Shown: positions 1-8,164 of the stretch, one piece after another
Layout of the letters: each line of letters opens with the position of its first letter
Numbering within the stretch: the stretch's first letter is position 1
NCBI GenBank assembly: GCA_913056395.1
Contig: CAJXMG010000028.1
Location: forward strand, 1-34,674
Length of the DNA: 34,674 bases
Reading direction: 5' to 3'
Origin: an uncultured bacterium
GTDB taxonomy: Bacteria; Planctomycetota; UBA8108; UBA1146
Notes under the pieces: generated by a model
Database searches by the model: none
The model's input: the letters and a program-made list of their open reading frames with translations, nothing else
Told to the model about the DNA's origin: nothing
Made by a program: the position numbers and the translations under genes

Positions 1-282
1 CGAATGGGCTTTGCCATCGGTCGCAAGCTTCGCGAAATCGGCGAGAGTCATCAGGTGATGTGTGTCACCCATCTTCCTCAAGTGGCTTGCCACGGCAGTC
101 GGCAGCACCGGGTTTTGAAATCGGTGGATTCCGGCGTGACCCGCACCTCCCTTCAGGAGTTGACGGAAGAGGAACGCGTTGAAGAAATAGCCTCCATGCT
201 TCGAGGAGATCGCGCGACCGCACGTTCTCTGGATGAAGCGAGGGAAATGCTCTCGGAAGCGGAATCACTGGAGAACGCTTGA
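1..282 (+). CDS. recN: DNA repair protein RecN, C-terminal end (partial)
   Basis: Only the last 93 codons are present; the reading frame is open from base 1. RecN is an SMC-like ATPase that acts at double-strand breaks. The visible part carries the typical RecN tail: an RKLREIGESHQVMCVTHLPQ stretch (residues about 8-27 of the fragment), which holds the end of the ABC-type nucleotide-binding domain with the switch His in VTHLPQ. It is followed by the EEERVEEIASML segment common near RecN C-termini. The stop TGA (280-282) overlaps the TTG start of the following manA gene, so the two are translationally coupled. Start and Walker motifs lie outside the window. The family call rests on the C-terminal motifs alone but they are characteristic. 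Confidence 0.88.
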   Translation, partial: RMGFAIGRKLREIGESHQVMCVTHLPQVACHGSRQHRVLKSVDSGVTRTSLQELTEEERVEEIASMLRGDRATARSLDEAREMLSEAESLENA

Positions 283-1298
283 GTAGCAGGGCTCAACGGA
301 TGCTGGAACTGTCCTCTGTTGCAGTCGAGAAACCATGGGGTGGAACCCGTCTCAAATCTTTTTTTCCACAGAAAGACCTGCCCTCTGACCGCCTCGGTGA
401 ACTCTGGCTGGTTTCGACAGTCGGTGGGGAACGTTGTCACTCGAAAGTGACCGGGGGTGATTTTTCGGGACTGACTCTTCGAGAGTGCCTCCTCAGGAAT
501 CCCGAAGAGATTCTAGGGCAGAATCTTGCGCAGCAATTGCCAGCCGGTGATTTTCCGCTGCTCTTCAAATGGATCGACGCCTGTGAAGATCTTTCCGTTC
601 AGGTGCATCCGGATGATTCACTCGCCCAGAAACTGGGTCTGGGCGAGAACGGCAAGGAAGAATCCTGGCTGATACTCGATGCCGAACCCGGAGCTGCCGT
701 TCGTGCAGGGTTTTCCAGTGGTTGGGATATGACGCGACTGGTAGAGGCGGTGACCGCTGGAGCTGACATTTCTGAATCTCTTCAGCGGTACCCCGTACAA
801 AAGGGTGACCTTCTTCATATTCCTCCGGGCACCGTTCACTCCATAGGAGGAGGAGTTCTCCTCGCAGAGATTCAGCAGCCGAGTGATGTCACCTTCCGTA
901 TTTACGATGGAGAGACGTTGGGTCTCGACGGTCAACCTCGGGAGTTGCACCTTGATATGGCTGTCAAAACCTCGGCTACCGGGTCGCTTCATTATTGCGA
1001 AGAGAAAGAACTCCCCCGAAATGTCTGGCACCAGCGAGTAAATCCTGTCGCTTATCAGATCACCGAACTCCATGGAGAGTGGAACGGGCCTGTACCACTC
1101 CCTTCGGAGGAGTGCTCCATCTTTACCTGCCTCTCCGGAGAGGCTTCCTTGGACACCGGAATTGTGGGAGGGCAGGAGGTTCTCAGGGCTGGCGACGTCC
1201 GTCTGATTCTGCCGGGAACGACCTCTCTCAGCCTGAAGACAGCCGGGGAGGGGTGGTTTGCGGTCTTTTCCCCAAGGAGCGGCCTCGTTGACCCTTGA
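279..1298 (+). CDS. manA: Mannose-6-phosphate isomerase, class I
   Basis: This is a zinc-dependent cupin enzyme that interconverts fructose-6-phosphate and mannose-6-phosphate in the cytoplasm, feeding GDP-mannose and polysaccharide synthesis. At 339 residues it has the length of the short bacterial class I forms. Visible motifs are QVHPDD (Q108, H110), KEESW (E128) and PPGTVHSIGGG (H187), which together supply the usual Gln/His/Glu/His zinc ligands, then AEIQQPSDVTFRIYDG. The TTG start at 279 has GGAG at 270-273 and overlaps the recN stop. An in-frame ATG at 300 would shorten the protein by 7 residues and has a weaker ribosome site. The C-terminal cupin half (about 245-339) is less conserved. 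The family call is secure; the start is moderately sure. Confidence 0.93.
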   Translation: MSSRAQRMLELSSVAVEKPWGGTRLKSFFPQKDLPSDRLGELWLVSTVGGERCHSKVTGGDFSGLTLRECLLRNPEEILGQNLAQQLPAGDFPLLFKWIDACEDLSVQVHPDDSLAQKLGLGENGKEESWLILDAEPGAAVRAGFSSGWDMTRLVEAVTAGADISESLQRYPVQKGDLLHIPPGTVHSIGGGVLLAEIQQPSDVTFRIYDGETLGLDGQPRELHLDMAVKTSATGSLHYCEEKELPRNVWHQRVNPVAYQITELHGEWNGPVPLPSEECSIFTCLSGEASLDTGIVGGQEVLRAGDVRLILPGTTSLSLKTAGEGWFAVFSPRSGLVDP

Positions 1299-1410
1299 GC
1301 GGCGAGTGGCTACCATCACCGTTTACCCGGGGTTCACGGGGAAGGACCTTCAGCCTGTCCCGCTGCAGGGTCCATGAGGAGCCCGGGAAACCCAAGGAGG
1401 AGCAATCCCA
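1299..1410. other. Short intergenic leader before two membrane-protein genes
   Basis: This is a 112-base gap between manA and the next gene. A clear AAGGAGGAG ribosome-binding site (about 1393-1401) precedes the ATG at 1411. I see no convincing terminator hairpin with a T-tract and no clear sigma-70 promoter, so the downstream genes may be read from the manA transcript. Confidence 0.4.
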
Positions 1411-1929
1411 ATGAACAGAGCCCGTCGGCGACCCCAGAGTGGGCGCACCGGGGGCGGTAACGACCGCGACCCCGAGGAAAGACAGCCTTATCGCCCGCAA
1501 CCGAAGAAGGGGGCACACCCCGCTGTAGTGGTGGTGACCCTGGTTCTTCTGGTAGGGACCGTTTCGATGTTTGCTTTCAGCTACATCAACCGTCCGACCG
1601 AACCGGTAAAGGTGATCGAGGAATCGACCAACGACAAAGAGTACCGGGCGATCCAGAAGGATATTCAGCGTTCCAATTCTCTCGCGCGGGAAGTGGTTCA
1701 AAACAGGAATGACTGGGCCGCCAAGGAGTTTTCCAGAAAGTGGCAGAAGGCGATGGATTTCTCCAGTGCGACGCAGCAAAAGTTGCGCGAGATGCTGGCT
1801 GAAGTTCGAAATGAGGACGGCACACTGCCGCCAGAATATTCCGGATACAATTCGGACTTCACCCGCATTCAGACGATCATCGGTGACTTGGCCAAAGTGG
1901 CACCGATGTTTACCGATGACGAGGAGTAA
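1411..1929 (+). CDS. Single-pass membrane protein of unknown function (172 aa)
   Basis: I do not recognise the family. The first 35 residues are very basic and Pro/Arg/Gly-rich (cytoplasmic by the positive-inside rule). One hydrophobic segment follows (about residues 36-56, AVVVVTLVLLVGTVSMFAFSY), and then an extracytoplasmic helical, charged domain with coiled-coil character. There is no lipobox or obvious cleavable signal. A strong ribosome site, AAGGAGGAG, precedes the ATG. The next gene begins two bases after the TAA, and its product has the same layout (basic Pro-rich tail, one membrane helix, helical outer domain). The two may therefore be partners or distant paralogues. Coding status is well supported by the ribosome site and the overlap-free tight spacing. 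Confidence 0.78.
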   Translation: MNRARRRPQSGRTGGGNDRDPEERQPYRPQPKKGAHPAVVVVTLVLLVGTVSMFAFSYINRPTEPVKVIEESTNDKEYRAIQKDIQRSNSLAREVVQNRNDWAAKEFSRKWQKAMDFSSATQQKLREMLAEVRNEDGTLPPEYSGYNSDFTRIQTIIGDLAKVAPMFTDDEE

Positions 1930-1931
1930 CC

Positions 1932-2498
1932 TTGTCCCAACGCAGAGCACCACGAACCGGTAAGCAGGCTCCCAGGGCCGCCGCACCTCCCAGGCAGACG
2001 CAAAAGGTCGTTCGCCAGGAAGAGGATGACGACATCGACATGGGAGATCTCATCGTCGGTCTCGTTGCTCTGGTGGGACTTCCGGTAGTGACTTTGGTGA
2101 TTCTGTCATTTCTGGGGATGCCCTTTGGGGGAACGTCTGAAATGAACAGCCAGCAGGCGGATGTTTATCGGGGGCTCGACAAACACGTGCCGCCGATGAC
2201 GGACGCTGAAGCGGTCACGATCCTCAATCGTTCAAAGTTCTGGATTGATGACCGGGCCAAGGATTACATGAAGCGATCCAGGGCTACCGAGGATAATTCC
2301 ATCAAGAATTATTGGCAGGGAGCGGCCAAGAAGGTTCTCGGAAAAGCAGAGGCTGACCTGAAGCGTATACAGAACAACCTGCGCAAAGATCCGAATGCTT
2401 CTGTTCAAATACTCGACAGCGCCCAGCAGTATCTTTTGCAAATCGACACTCTTCAGGTGCAGATCCAACAGGAAGACCCATTCCGTCAGGTTCGCTAA
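1932..2498 (+). CDS. Single-pass membrane protein of unknown function (188 aa)
   Basis: The family is not recognised. The TTG start at 1932 follows GAGGAG (1921-1926) at good spacing, just behind the previous stop. The N-terminal 35 residues are basic and Pro/Ala-rich and end in an acidic EEDDDIDMGD stretch. A single hydrophobic helix (about residues 38-58) follows, then a helix-rich extracytoplasmic domain of about 120 residues containing AKDYMKRSRAT and AKKVLGKAEADLKRIQNNL. The length, layout and adjacency to the preceding 172-residue protein suggest they work together at the membrane. The downstream kinase gene begins 176 bases later and may or may not be co-transcribed. Confidence 0.77.
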   Translation: MSQRRAPRTGKQAPRAAAPPRQTQKVVRQEEDDDIDMGDLIVGLVALVGLPVVTLVILSFLGMPFGGTSEMNSQQADVYRGLDKHVPPMTDAEAVTILNRSKFWIDDRAKDYMKRSRATEDNSIKNYWQGAAKKVLGKAEADLKRIQNNLRKDPNASVQILDSAQQYLLQIDTLQVQIQQEDPFRQVR

Positions 2499-2528
2499 AG
2501 TGACCAGGGCGGTAGACGGTCTTTTTTG
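2499..2528 (+). terminator. Possible weak terminator
   Basis: A T6 run (about 2521-2526) directly follows a short GACC...GGTC stem (4 bp, loop about 12 bases) just after the TAA of the upstream gene. The stem is too short for a confident intrinsic terminator. Confidence 0.22.
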
Positions 2529-2674
2529 GGGAAGTGCCTGAAATCCCCAATAACCCCTCCAAATGAAGGTTCCGCTGACCCCAGCGGCCGAAATTCCTGC
2601 TCCGTCGTATTCTTATCTGGGAACGGTAGACGCACCTCAAACGCGCAATAGAGCCCCGTTCCCGGGGAAGTGCG

Positions 2675-5600
2675 ATGGCTTCTGTACAAGCCGGAGAATG
2701 CATCAACGGACGCTATCGTATCCTCCGTCAACTCGGAGCCGGTGCGATGGGAACGGTATTCTTGTGTGAAGACCTGACGCGTGTGAAACGCAAGGTCGCA
2801 CTCAAGATCTTGCGTTCCGATCGTCTCGAAGACTCCGAAGAGTGGTCCAAGGTTGAATACGAAGCCCTGACTCGATTGCGCCACCCCAATCTTGCAAAAG
2901 TTTACGACTTTGGAAGAGTTCAGCAGAGCCATGACTGGTTCATCGTCAGTGAATTCATCCGCGGAGATGATTTCCTTGCCGCTTCAACTTCATTTGAAGA
3001 GTCTGAATTCCTCGACGTTGTCGTACAGATTTGCCGAGCTCTGGAATACATCCATTCCCAGGGCTATGTCCACTTTGACATCAAGCCCGACAACATACTG
3101 GTTACCCGTACACGGCAGATGGGGACAGATCAATCTTCAAAGGTGATTCAGGATAATGCGGCCAATGGATCGACAGATCGCTGCTTGGGGCCGCCGATTG
3201 CCAAACTGATCGACTTTGGTCTCGCAGAAAAAATCAGTGGTACCTTCGATTTCGCCATCAAGGGAACACTGCATTACGTCGCACCAGAGATCATCGATGG
3301 TGGAACCCCGGACCGCCGAGCGGATCTCTATTCCTTTGGAGTCTCTCTCTACCAGTTGATGACTGGCAGGTTGCCATTTGTCTCGCCGGACGGAAAAACG
3401 GTGGGGCGAAATGACGGGCGTTGGCGCGACGACATTCGAAAAGATCTTTCCGGGGAATCCGATTGGCTCATCGAGATTATCGTTCGCCTCCTGGAGAAGG
3501 ATCCGCAAGCGAGATTTGGCAGTGCCCGTGAGATCATTCAGGCGGTCAGCGCCGGAGCGGGTCGCCACTGGCAGGTGGAAACTGAAGAGACGCAGATCTC
3601 TTATCTGTATTCAAACCGCCTGATCGGCCGGAGATTCGAACTGGAGCATCTGAGAGACGGAGTTGAGAAGGCTACGGGATTGGCACTTAGGGAAGGATCA
3701 GAGATTCCGACCATCGATCGTAGCCAGCCGATTTTACTGGTCTCCGGTGAGATCGGTATCGGTAAGAGCCGACTGCTCGATGAGTTTGCCCATCACTTGA
3801 AACTGAGAGAGATTCCCGTTTTTACAGGGAACTGCATCGAGTCATGTCAGGAAGCGTACCAACCTTTCCGAGCGATTCTTGAACAGATGGCACTCTCGAC
3901 AGGGCTCGATTCAGAAGTTTATGAAGAGCATGCCGAACTGCTGCAAAGAATCTGTCAAAGATTGCCAGAGTCGACTGTCGACCCATCGCAGAGCTCCGAT
4001 CCGATCGGGTATCAATTCGTCGATCAACTCGCACGATTCATGGAAGAGTGTTCCCGTGATCGACCATGCGTTCTGGTATTGAACAATTTACATTGGGCTG
4101 ACGATCCCACTGTTGCTCTTTTGCAAAGACTTGTAGAAAGAGTTCGTCACGAAGAATCAGGAAGTCGTTTGCTAATCGTTTTGACGATGCGCGACGACGA
4201 CCAACGATCTAATGCTTTGGTAGAGTTTCTTGAAGTGAACTCTGACGAAAGGGCACTGGATGAGTTGCACCTCAAGAGGTTTGGACGTCCTCAAATTGCG
4301 GAACTGATTCAGCATGTACTGCAAATTGATGCTGTTCCCTCGACCTTTCTTGATCGTCTGGAGGAGCGTACTGCAGGAAACCCTCTCTTTATCGTTGAAA
4401 TGCTCAAAGTGTTACAGGAAGAGGGGATCATCCATCGTGATTCCGAGGGTTGGAGCATTCGTGGAGGTGGAGAACTCTCAAGAGTAGAATTGCCGGTGGG
4501 CATTCATCAGGTTTTGCACCGCCGTATTCGGGTTCTCAACGGAGGAACCCGAAGCCTGTTAAGGCTTCTTGCGCTTTATGGACGCCCCGCACCCGTGAAG
4601 TTGTTAGATTCAGTTGAGGGCTTGGGTGAATCGCTGCGCGACGACTTGAGGGAGTTGGACTCCAGAGGAATGGTGTCCAGAAGCCTGGAGACTGGAAGGG
4701 CGACTTACTCGATTCCCCAGCCGAAGCTGCGGGAAATCATTCTGCGCGACTTGCCTCCCGCTGAAGAGAGACGTCTTCATGGCTTGTTGGCGGACAGCCT
4801 CTCCACATTTCATGAGGAGGACCAGTCTCCGGTCCATGAAGAACTGGCATTTCACTACCAGCGATCCGACGACCCGGGGAAAGCCTTGAAGCATCTCCTC
4901 GCTGCTGGGGAAGCTCTTCAGAAGATCCATGCAAACGAAAAAGCGCTGGAGCACTTCCAACAGGGTTTGCAAAGGTTGCAATCAGTAGAGGATCAACCCC
5001 TCGAGTATTTTGCGATCCGTGAAAAGATCGGTGATACCGCGATAGCCTTGGGTCAGTTGGATTTGGCGAGAGAGTCATTCCAGAAAATGGAAACGCACTC
5101 TGTGGAACGCGAATTGCGTTGCAGTGAAACGGATCTTTATCGCATTCGTGCATTGAGAAAATTGGGGAAGATAGAAGAGATCGTGGGGGATTACCCTGCC
5201 GCATTGCGGTGGCTGCGTGAATCTGCGGACATGGTGGTGCGACTTGACCCCGAAGATAACCATCGTGAACAGTTACGCGTTCTGGGATCCCTCGCGTGGA
5301 TTCAGCATTGCACCGGTGACCATGAGAAAGCGTTGAGTATCAGCGCAGAAGGTCTCGCACAGATGGCTGAAGATGACACGAGTGCGGAGAAGGCCCAATT
5401 CCTGACCACGATTGGTCATGCTTCCCATTGCAGGGGTGAGTACGACCAGGCCATCGATTTTCAAAACAGGGCTCTGGAAATTCATGAAGGGCTTGAGGAC
5501 TCGGCAGGAATCCGTCGAACCATGAATGCCCTGAGTAGCTCAAAGTTGGCTGCTGGCCACATTGATGAAGCACTCGATCTGATCGATCAGGTCATGAAGT

Positions 5601-6910
5601 CGTCGGAGGAAACCGGTGACAAGGCCGGTCATGCCATGTGTCTCCACCAAAATGCGGCAACTCTGTTGCGATGTGGTGATCTGGAGTCTGCGTACGAATT
5701 GGCAGAATCCTCTGCCGAGATGAGTGGACAACTGAAGATGCGTTTTCTGCGCAATCGGAATCATTTCCTGCGTGGAAAGATTCGCCGATTGAAGGGCGAC
5801 CTCGACGGTGCAGAGAGTGATCTCCTCAGAGCTTTCGGTGTTTACTCAAGAAGTGGCAAGGGCAGTTGGCTGGTGGAGTGCATGATTGAGTTGTGCACTC
5901 TTCATATCGATCGTTCCGACTCAACCAAGGCTGAGCAAATGATCGATCACCTTCAACGTGTAGAGGGTCTGGAGTCCAACCTTTCATTCGCACTTGAAAC
6001 AGATTTTTTGGAGATCTGTACTGATCGCCTGAAAGGCCACGACCCGGAAGGTCTGACTTCCCGGTTGAAGAAAATTGAGAAAAAAGCGCGGGATCGTGCA
6101 GCGCTGGATTTGAGAATCCGGGTTTTGACGAAACTCGCAGAGCTTCAGATCGAGTTGCGCCAATTGGAGGATGCGCGTCAGAGTTACCGCCGCTGCGATC
6201 GTCTGCATCAGGCGTTTTCAGAGTCTCTGCCAGGTCCCCTGAGACCGATTTACCTCGACAGCCAAAAAGTGGTGGCACCACTGGAGGGTGGGAATCAGGT
6301 TCCCGAAGTGCCTTCAGTGGAGGCCGACAGTGGCGATGTCTGTGAAGTTGTCGAAGAGGTTCAAGACTTACCCGTTTTTGAACAACCCACCAGCCATGCC
6401 GCTGACTTTCAGACAACGGAGTTGATTCGTGTCAGCCGACTCTTGTCGGAGGCTGCGGCTTTGCCGATGCCCAGAGTCATGATTCCAAAATCTCTGGCTG
6501 CTCTGGTGCGCGCACTGGATGGAAAACAGGGCTGGATTCTGATCCGCAAGGGTGACTCGATTCATGTGGCATGTGGAGTCGATGAAAAAGGACAACCCCT
6601 GAAAGGGTATCAGGAGCGGATCGCACTGCCCCTGGTGGAGGAGATCTGGAACAGCGGCAAGGGCCTTGTCGCCCCCCGAATTGTCGACGATCCCAGAACC
6701 CAGACCCTTGAGAGTCTGTACCGCAATGGTGTCAGCAGTCTTTGCGTCATGCCCCTGAAATCTGAGGGGTCGATTAGAGCTTTGCTTTATGTTGCCGATC
6801 CGGACGGACGCAGGGTGGAATCTGCAGAGGGACGGGCAGTTCTGGACGCCCATTGTGGTTTGCTGGGATTTCTTCTCCCGCGTAATCAGGCGGTTTCTGC
6901 AAAATCCTGA
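2675..6910 (+). CDS. Multidomain Ser/Thr protein kinase with AAA-like ATPase, TPR repeats and GAF-like domain
   Basis: This is a 1411-residue signalling protein. The N-terminal kinase domain (about 12-300) has the glycine loop GAGAMG (21-26), the VALK lysine (K44), the catalytic loop HFDIKPDN (133-140, HFD instead of HRD), DFG (180-182) and the VAPE segment. About 25 extra residues lie between the catalytic loop and DFG. An AAA/NACHT-like ATPase follows (about 310-600), with Walker A GEIGIGKS (358-365, K364) and a Walker B-type strand VLVLNNLHWADD (466-477). Helical TPR-like repeats fill about 700-1190. The end (about 1245-1400) resembles a GAF sensor domain. There is no membrane helix, so it is probably cytoplasmic. 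GGGGAAG precedes the ATG. The architecture resembles PknK-like and myxobacterial or planctomycete regulators. Substrates and signal are unknown. Confidence 0.92.
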   Translation: MASVQAGECINGRYRILRQLGAGAMGTVFLCEDLTRVKRKVALKILRSDRLEDSEEWSKVEYEALTRLRHPNLAKVYDFGRVQQSHDWFIVSEFIRGDDFLAASTSFEESEFLDVVVQICRALEYIHSQGYVHFDIKPDNILVTRTRQMGTDQSSKVIQDNAANGSTDRCLGPPIAKLIDFGLAEKISGTFDFAIKGTLHYVAPEIIDGGTPDRRADLYSFGVSLYQLMTGRLPFVSPDGKTVGRNDGRWRDDIRKDLSGESDWLIEIIVRLLEKDPQARFGSAREIIQAVSAGAGRHWQVETEETQISYLYSNRLIGRRFELEHLRDGVEKATGLALREGSEIPTIDRSQPILLVSGEIGIGKSRLLDEFAHHLKLREIPVFTGNCIESCQEAYQPFRAILEQMALSTGLDSEVYEEHAELLQRICQRLPESTVDPSQSSDPIGYQFVDQLARFMEECSRDRPCVLVLNNLHWADDPTVALLQRLVERVRHEESGSRLLIVLTMRDDDQRSNALVEFLEVNSDERALDELHLKRFGRPQIAELIQHVLQIDAVPSTFLDRLEERTAGNPLFIVEMLKVLQEEGIIHRDSEGWSIRGGGELSRVELPVGIHQVLHRRIRVLNGGTRSLLRLLALYGRPAPVKLLDSVEGLGESLRDDLRELDSRGMVSRSLETGRATYSIPQPKLREIILRDLPPAEERRLHGLLADSLSTFHEEDQSPVHEELAFHYQRSDDPGKALKHLLAAGEALQKIHANEKALEHFQQGLQRLQSVEDQPLEYFAIREKIGDTAIALGQLDLARESFQKMETHSVERELRCSETDLYRIRALRKLGKIEEIVGDYPAALRWLRESADMVVRLDPEDNHREQLRVLGSLAWIQHCTGDHEKALSISAEGLAQMAEDDTSAEKAQFLTTIGHASHCRGEYDQAIDFQNRALEIHEGLEDSAGIRRTMNALSSSKLAAGHIDEALDLIDQVMKSSEETGDKAGHAMCLHQNAATLLRCGDLESAYELAESSAEMSGQLKMRFLRNRNHFLRGKIRRLKGDLDGAESDLLRAFGVYSRSGKGSWLVECMIELCTLHIDRSDSTKAEQMIDHLQRVEGLESNLSFALETDFLEICTDRLKGHDPEGLTSRLKKIEKKARDRAALDLRIRVLTKLAELQIELRQLEDARQSYRRCDRLHQAFSESLPGPLRPIYLDSQKVVAPLEGGNQVPEVPSVEADSGDVCEVVEEVQDLPVFEQPTSHAADFQTTELIRVSRLLSEAAALPMPRVMIPKSLAALVRALDGKQGWILIRKGDSIHVACGVDEKGQPLKGYQERIALPLVEEIWNSGKGLVAPRIVDDPRTQTLESLYRNGVSSLCVMPLKSEGSIRALLYVADPDGRRVESAEGRAVLDAHCGLLGFLLPRNQAVSAKS

Positions 6911-6941
6911 TCTTGGAACTCTCAGCGGTTATCCTGTGGCC

Positions 6942-7718
6942 ATGAGAGTTGCATCCCTGACCTGCTCCAACACTGAAATTGTCTGCGCCCTCGGCCTGTC
7001 CCATCGACTGGTCGGTGTCGACGATCATTCCGATCATCCGGTCGCCGCTCTGGAGGGGCTGACCCGTCTGGGACCGGATCTCGCCATCGATTTGGACCGC
7101 CTCGCCGACCTGAAGCCGGATCTGACTCTGGCTTCCCTGACGGTGCCGGGTCATGAAAAGGTGGTCGAGGGAATCCAGCAGCTCGGTCTCGATCACATCG
7201 CCCCGGATCCACGCTGTATCGATGATATCTATCGCGACATCCGTCAGATCTCTGATCTTCTGGAGGTTCCTGCGCGGGGAGAGGCGTTGATCGACTGGAT
7301 GAAAAAAGGACTCGAGCCAAGGGAGAGCGGGATCGATCCGGTTCCGGTGCTGGTCGAATGGTGGCCGAAACCGGTTTACGTTCCGGCGCGTTTTTCCTGG
7401 GTCAATCAGATGCTGGAACTGGCGGGCGGGTTCAATCCGTGGGCACAGTCGGAAGGGCACAGCCGGGAAGTCTCCCCGGAAGAAGTGACCTCCAAAGATC
7501 CCCAGGCGGTGGTGATCTCCTGGTGTGGAGTGGATACCCATCAGTACAAGCCGGAGAAGGTGATCACCCGCAAGGGTTGGGAATCGGTCACGGCGGTCAG
7601 TCAGGGACGGGTCGTCGGCATTCCGGAGGCTTATCTGGGCCGACCGGGACCGCGCATCGTCGAGGGGGTGCGCCGGTTGAGGTCTCTGATCCGTTCAGTT
7701 TCCAGGGGAAGTGCATAG
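6942..7718 (+). CDS. BtuF-like cobalamin/metallophore-binding protein, no signal peptide
   Basis: This 258-residue protein has the type III periplasmic-binding-protein fold of BtuF and related orphan proteins. The start MRVASLTCSNTEIVCALGL matches the usual first beta-alpha unit, LVGVDDHSDHP the second, and the C-terminal part has VSQGRVVGIPEAYLGRPGPRIVEGV. BtuF proteins deliver vitamin B12 to BtuCD. This copy lacks a signal peptide or lipobox, and no permease or ATPase is adjacent, so it may be a cytoplasmic orphan. The ATG at 6942 is chosen because the conserved fold begins there; the in-frame GTG at 6936 is nearly equivalent. The frame stays open further upstream into the kinase gene, but that part does not match the family. 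The ribosome site is weak, so read-through coupling with the kinase gene (31 bases upstream) is possible. Confidence 0.82.
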   Translation: MRVASLTCSNTEIVCALGLSHRLVGVDDHSDHPVAALEGLTRLGPDLAIDLDRLADLKPDLTLASLTVPGHEKVVEGIQQLGLDHIAPDPRCIDDIYRDIRQISDLLEVPARGEALIDWMKKGLEPRESGIDPVPVLVEWWPKPVYVPARFSWVNQMLELAGGFNPWAQSEGHSREVSPEEVTSKDPQAVVISWCGVDTHQYKPEKVITRKGWESVTAVSQGRVVGIPEAYLGRPGPRIVEGVRRLRSLIRSVSRGSA

Positions 7719-7804
7719 GGCCCGGTGGGAAATTTCCTATCTGTGGGCATAATGAAGTTCTTGAATGTAACCCTCTGAAGTCCCTACAGACCGGGAGAGA
7801 AACG
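7719..7804. promoter_or_regulatory. Leader of the selenoprotein gene with a small palindrome and possible -10 box
   Basis: GGAAATTTCC (7728-7737) is a perfect 10-base palindrome. CATAAT (7748-7753) resembles a -10 hexamer but lacks a good -35 partner at 17 bases. GGGAGA at about 7795-7800 is the ribosome site for the ATG at 7805. Promoter assignment is tentative. Confidence 0.3.
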
Positions 7805-8152
7805 ATGAAAAAAATTGACTGGTGGTATCACCGCAACGGTTGAACGTCCTGCAAGAAAGCCCAGGAGTTCCTGGGTGATGAAGTGAAGGTCAAGGAACAG
7901 GTCGATGCAAAAAAGGTTCGCCTGGGAGTGGACGAGGCCCTGGAATTGGCTTCCAAGGCGAATCAGGTGATCGTCGCCCGCGGTAAAAAAATCGTGGAGC
8001 ACGACATGAAGAAGGATCGTCCATCGGATGAGGAATTGACCAAAGGCATCATGGGTCCCAGTGGCAATCTGCGGGCACCGACTCTCATGGTGGGCAAGAA
8101 GATGCTGGTCGGGTTCCATGAGGATGTTTACCAGGAAGTGATCGTCAACTGA
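7805..8152 (+). CDS. ArsC-like selenoprotein; UGA at 7841-7843 read as selenocysteine
   Basis: Reading through the in-frame TGA gives a 115-residue thioredoxin-fold protein of the ArsC/Spx type. It starts MKKIDWWYHRNG, then U13-T-S-C16-K-K, so Sec and Cys form the UxxC redox pair where relatives have CxxC. The fold continues with VDAKKVRLG, KKDRPSDEEL and the RAPT loop (presumably cis-Pro), then MVGKKMLVGFHEDVYQEVI. GGGAGA precedes the ATG at 7805. A conventional caller would start at 7883 and lose the active site. A hairpin right after the UGA fits a bacterial SECIS element. ArsC-family selenoproteins are known from some bacteria, and the substrate of this one is not known. Decoding needs SelA/SelB/SelC/SelD elsewhere in the genome. 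The rhomboid gene starts 12 bases downstream. Confidence 0.88.
7859..7876 (+). promoter_or_regulatory. Bacterial SECIS-like hairpin
   Basis: CCCAGG (7860-7865) pairs perfectly with CCTGGG (7870-7875), with a possible extra G-U pair (7859/7876), around the four-base loop AGTT. The loop begins 22 bases after the UGA codon and has G as its second base. This matches the published bacterial SECIS description: a short apical loop with G among the first two bases and about 16-37 bases between UGA and loop. It would recruit SelB to insert selenocysteine at 7841-7843. Confidence 0.8.
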
Positions 8153-8164
8153 GGGCAGGTATGA

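Noticed and set aside
618-1319. Long minus-strand open frame opposite manA
   Set aside because: No ribosome site and no recognisable protein; it lies over a clear isomerase gene.
2675-6910. Reading the kinase as a pseudokinase because of HFD
   Set aside because: The glycine loop, VALK lysine, catalytic Asp with downstream Asn, and DFG are intact, and HFD occurs in active relatives.
7883-8152. Annotation of the selenoprotein as an 89-aa protein starting at ATG 7883
   Set aside because: It would lack the redox motif and first beta strand, while an ATG with a ribosome site lies upstream in the same frame.
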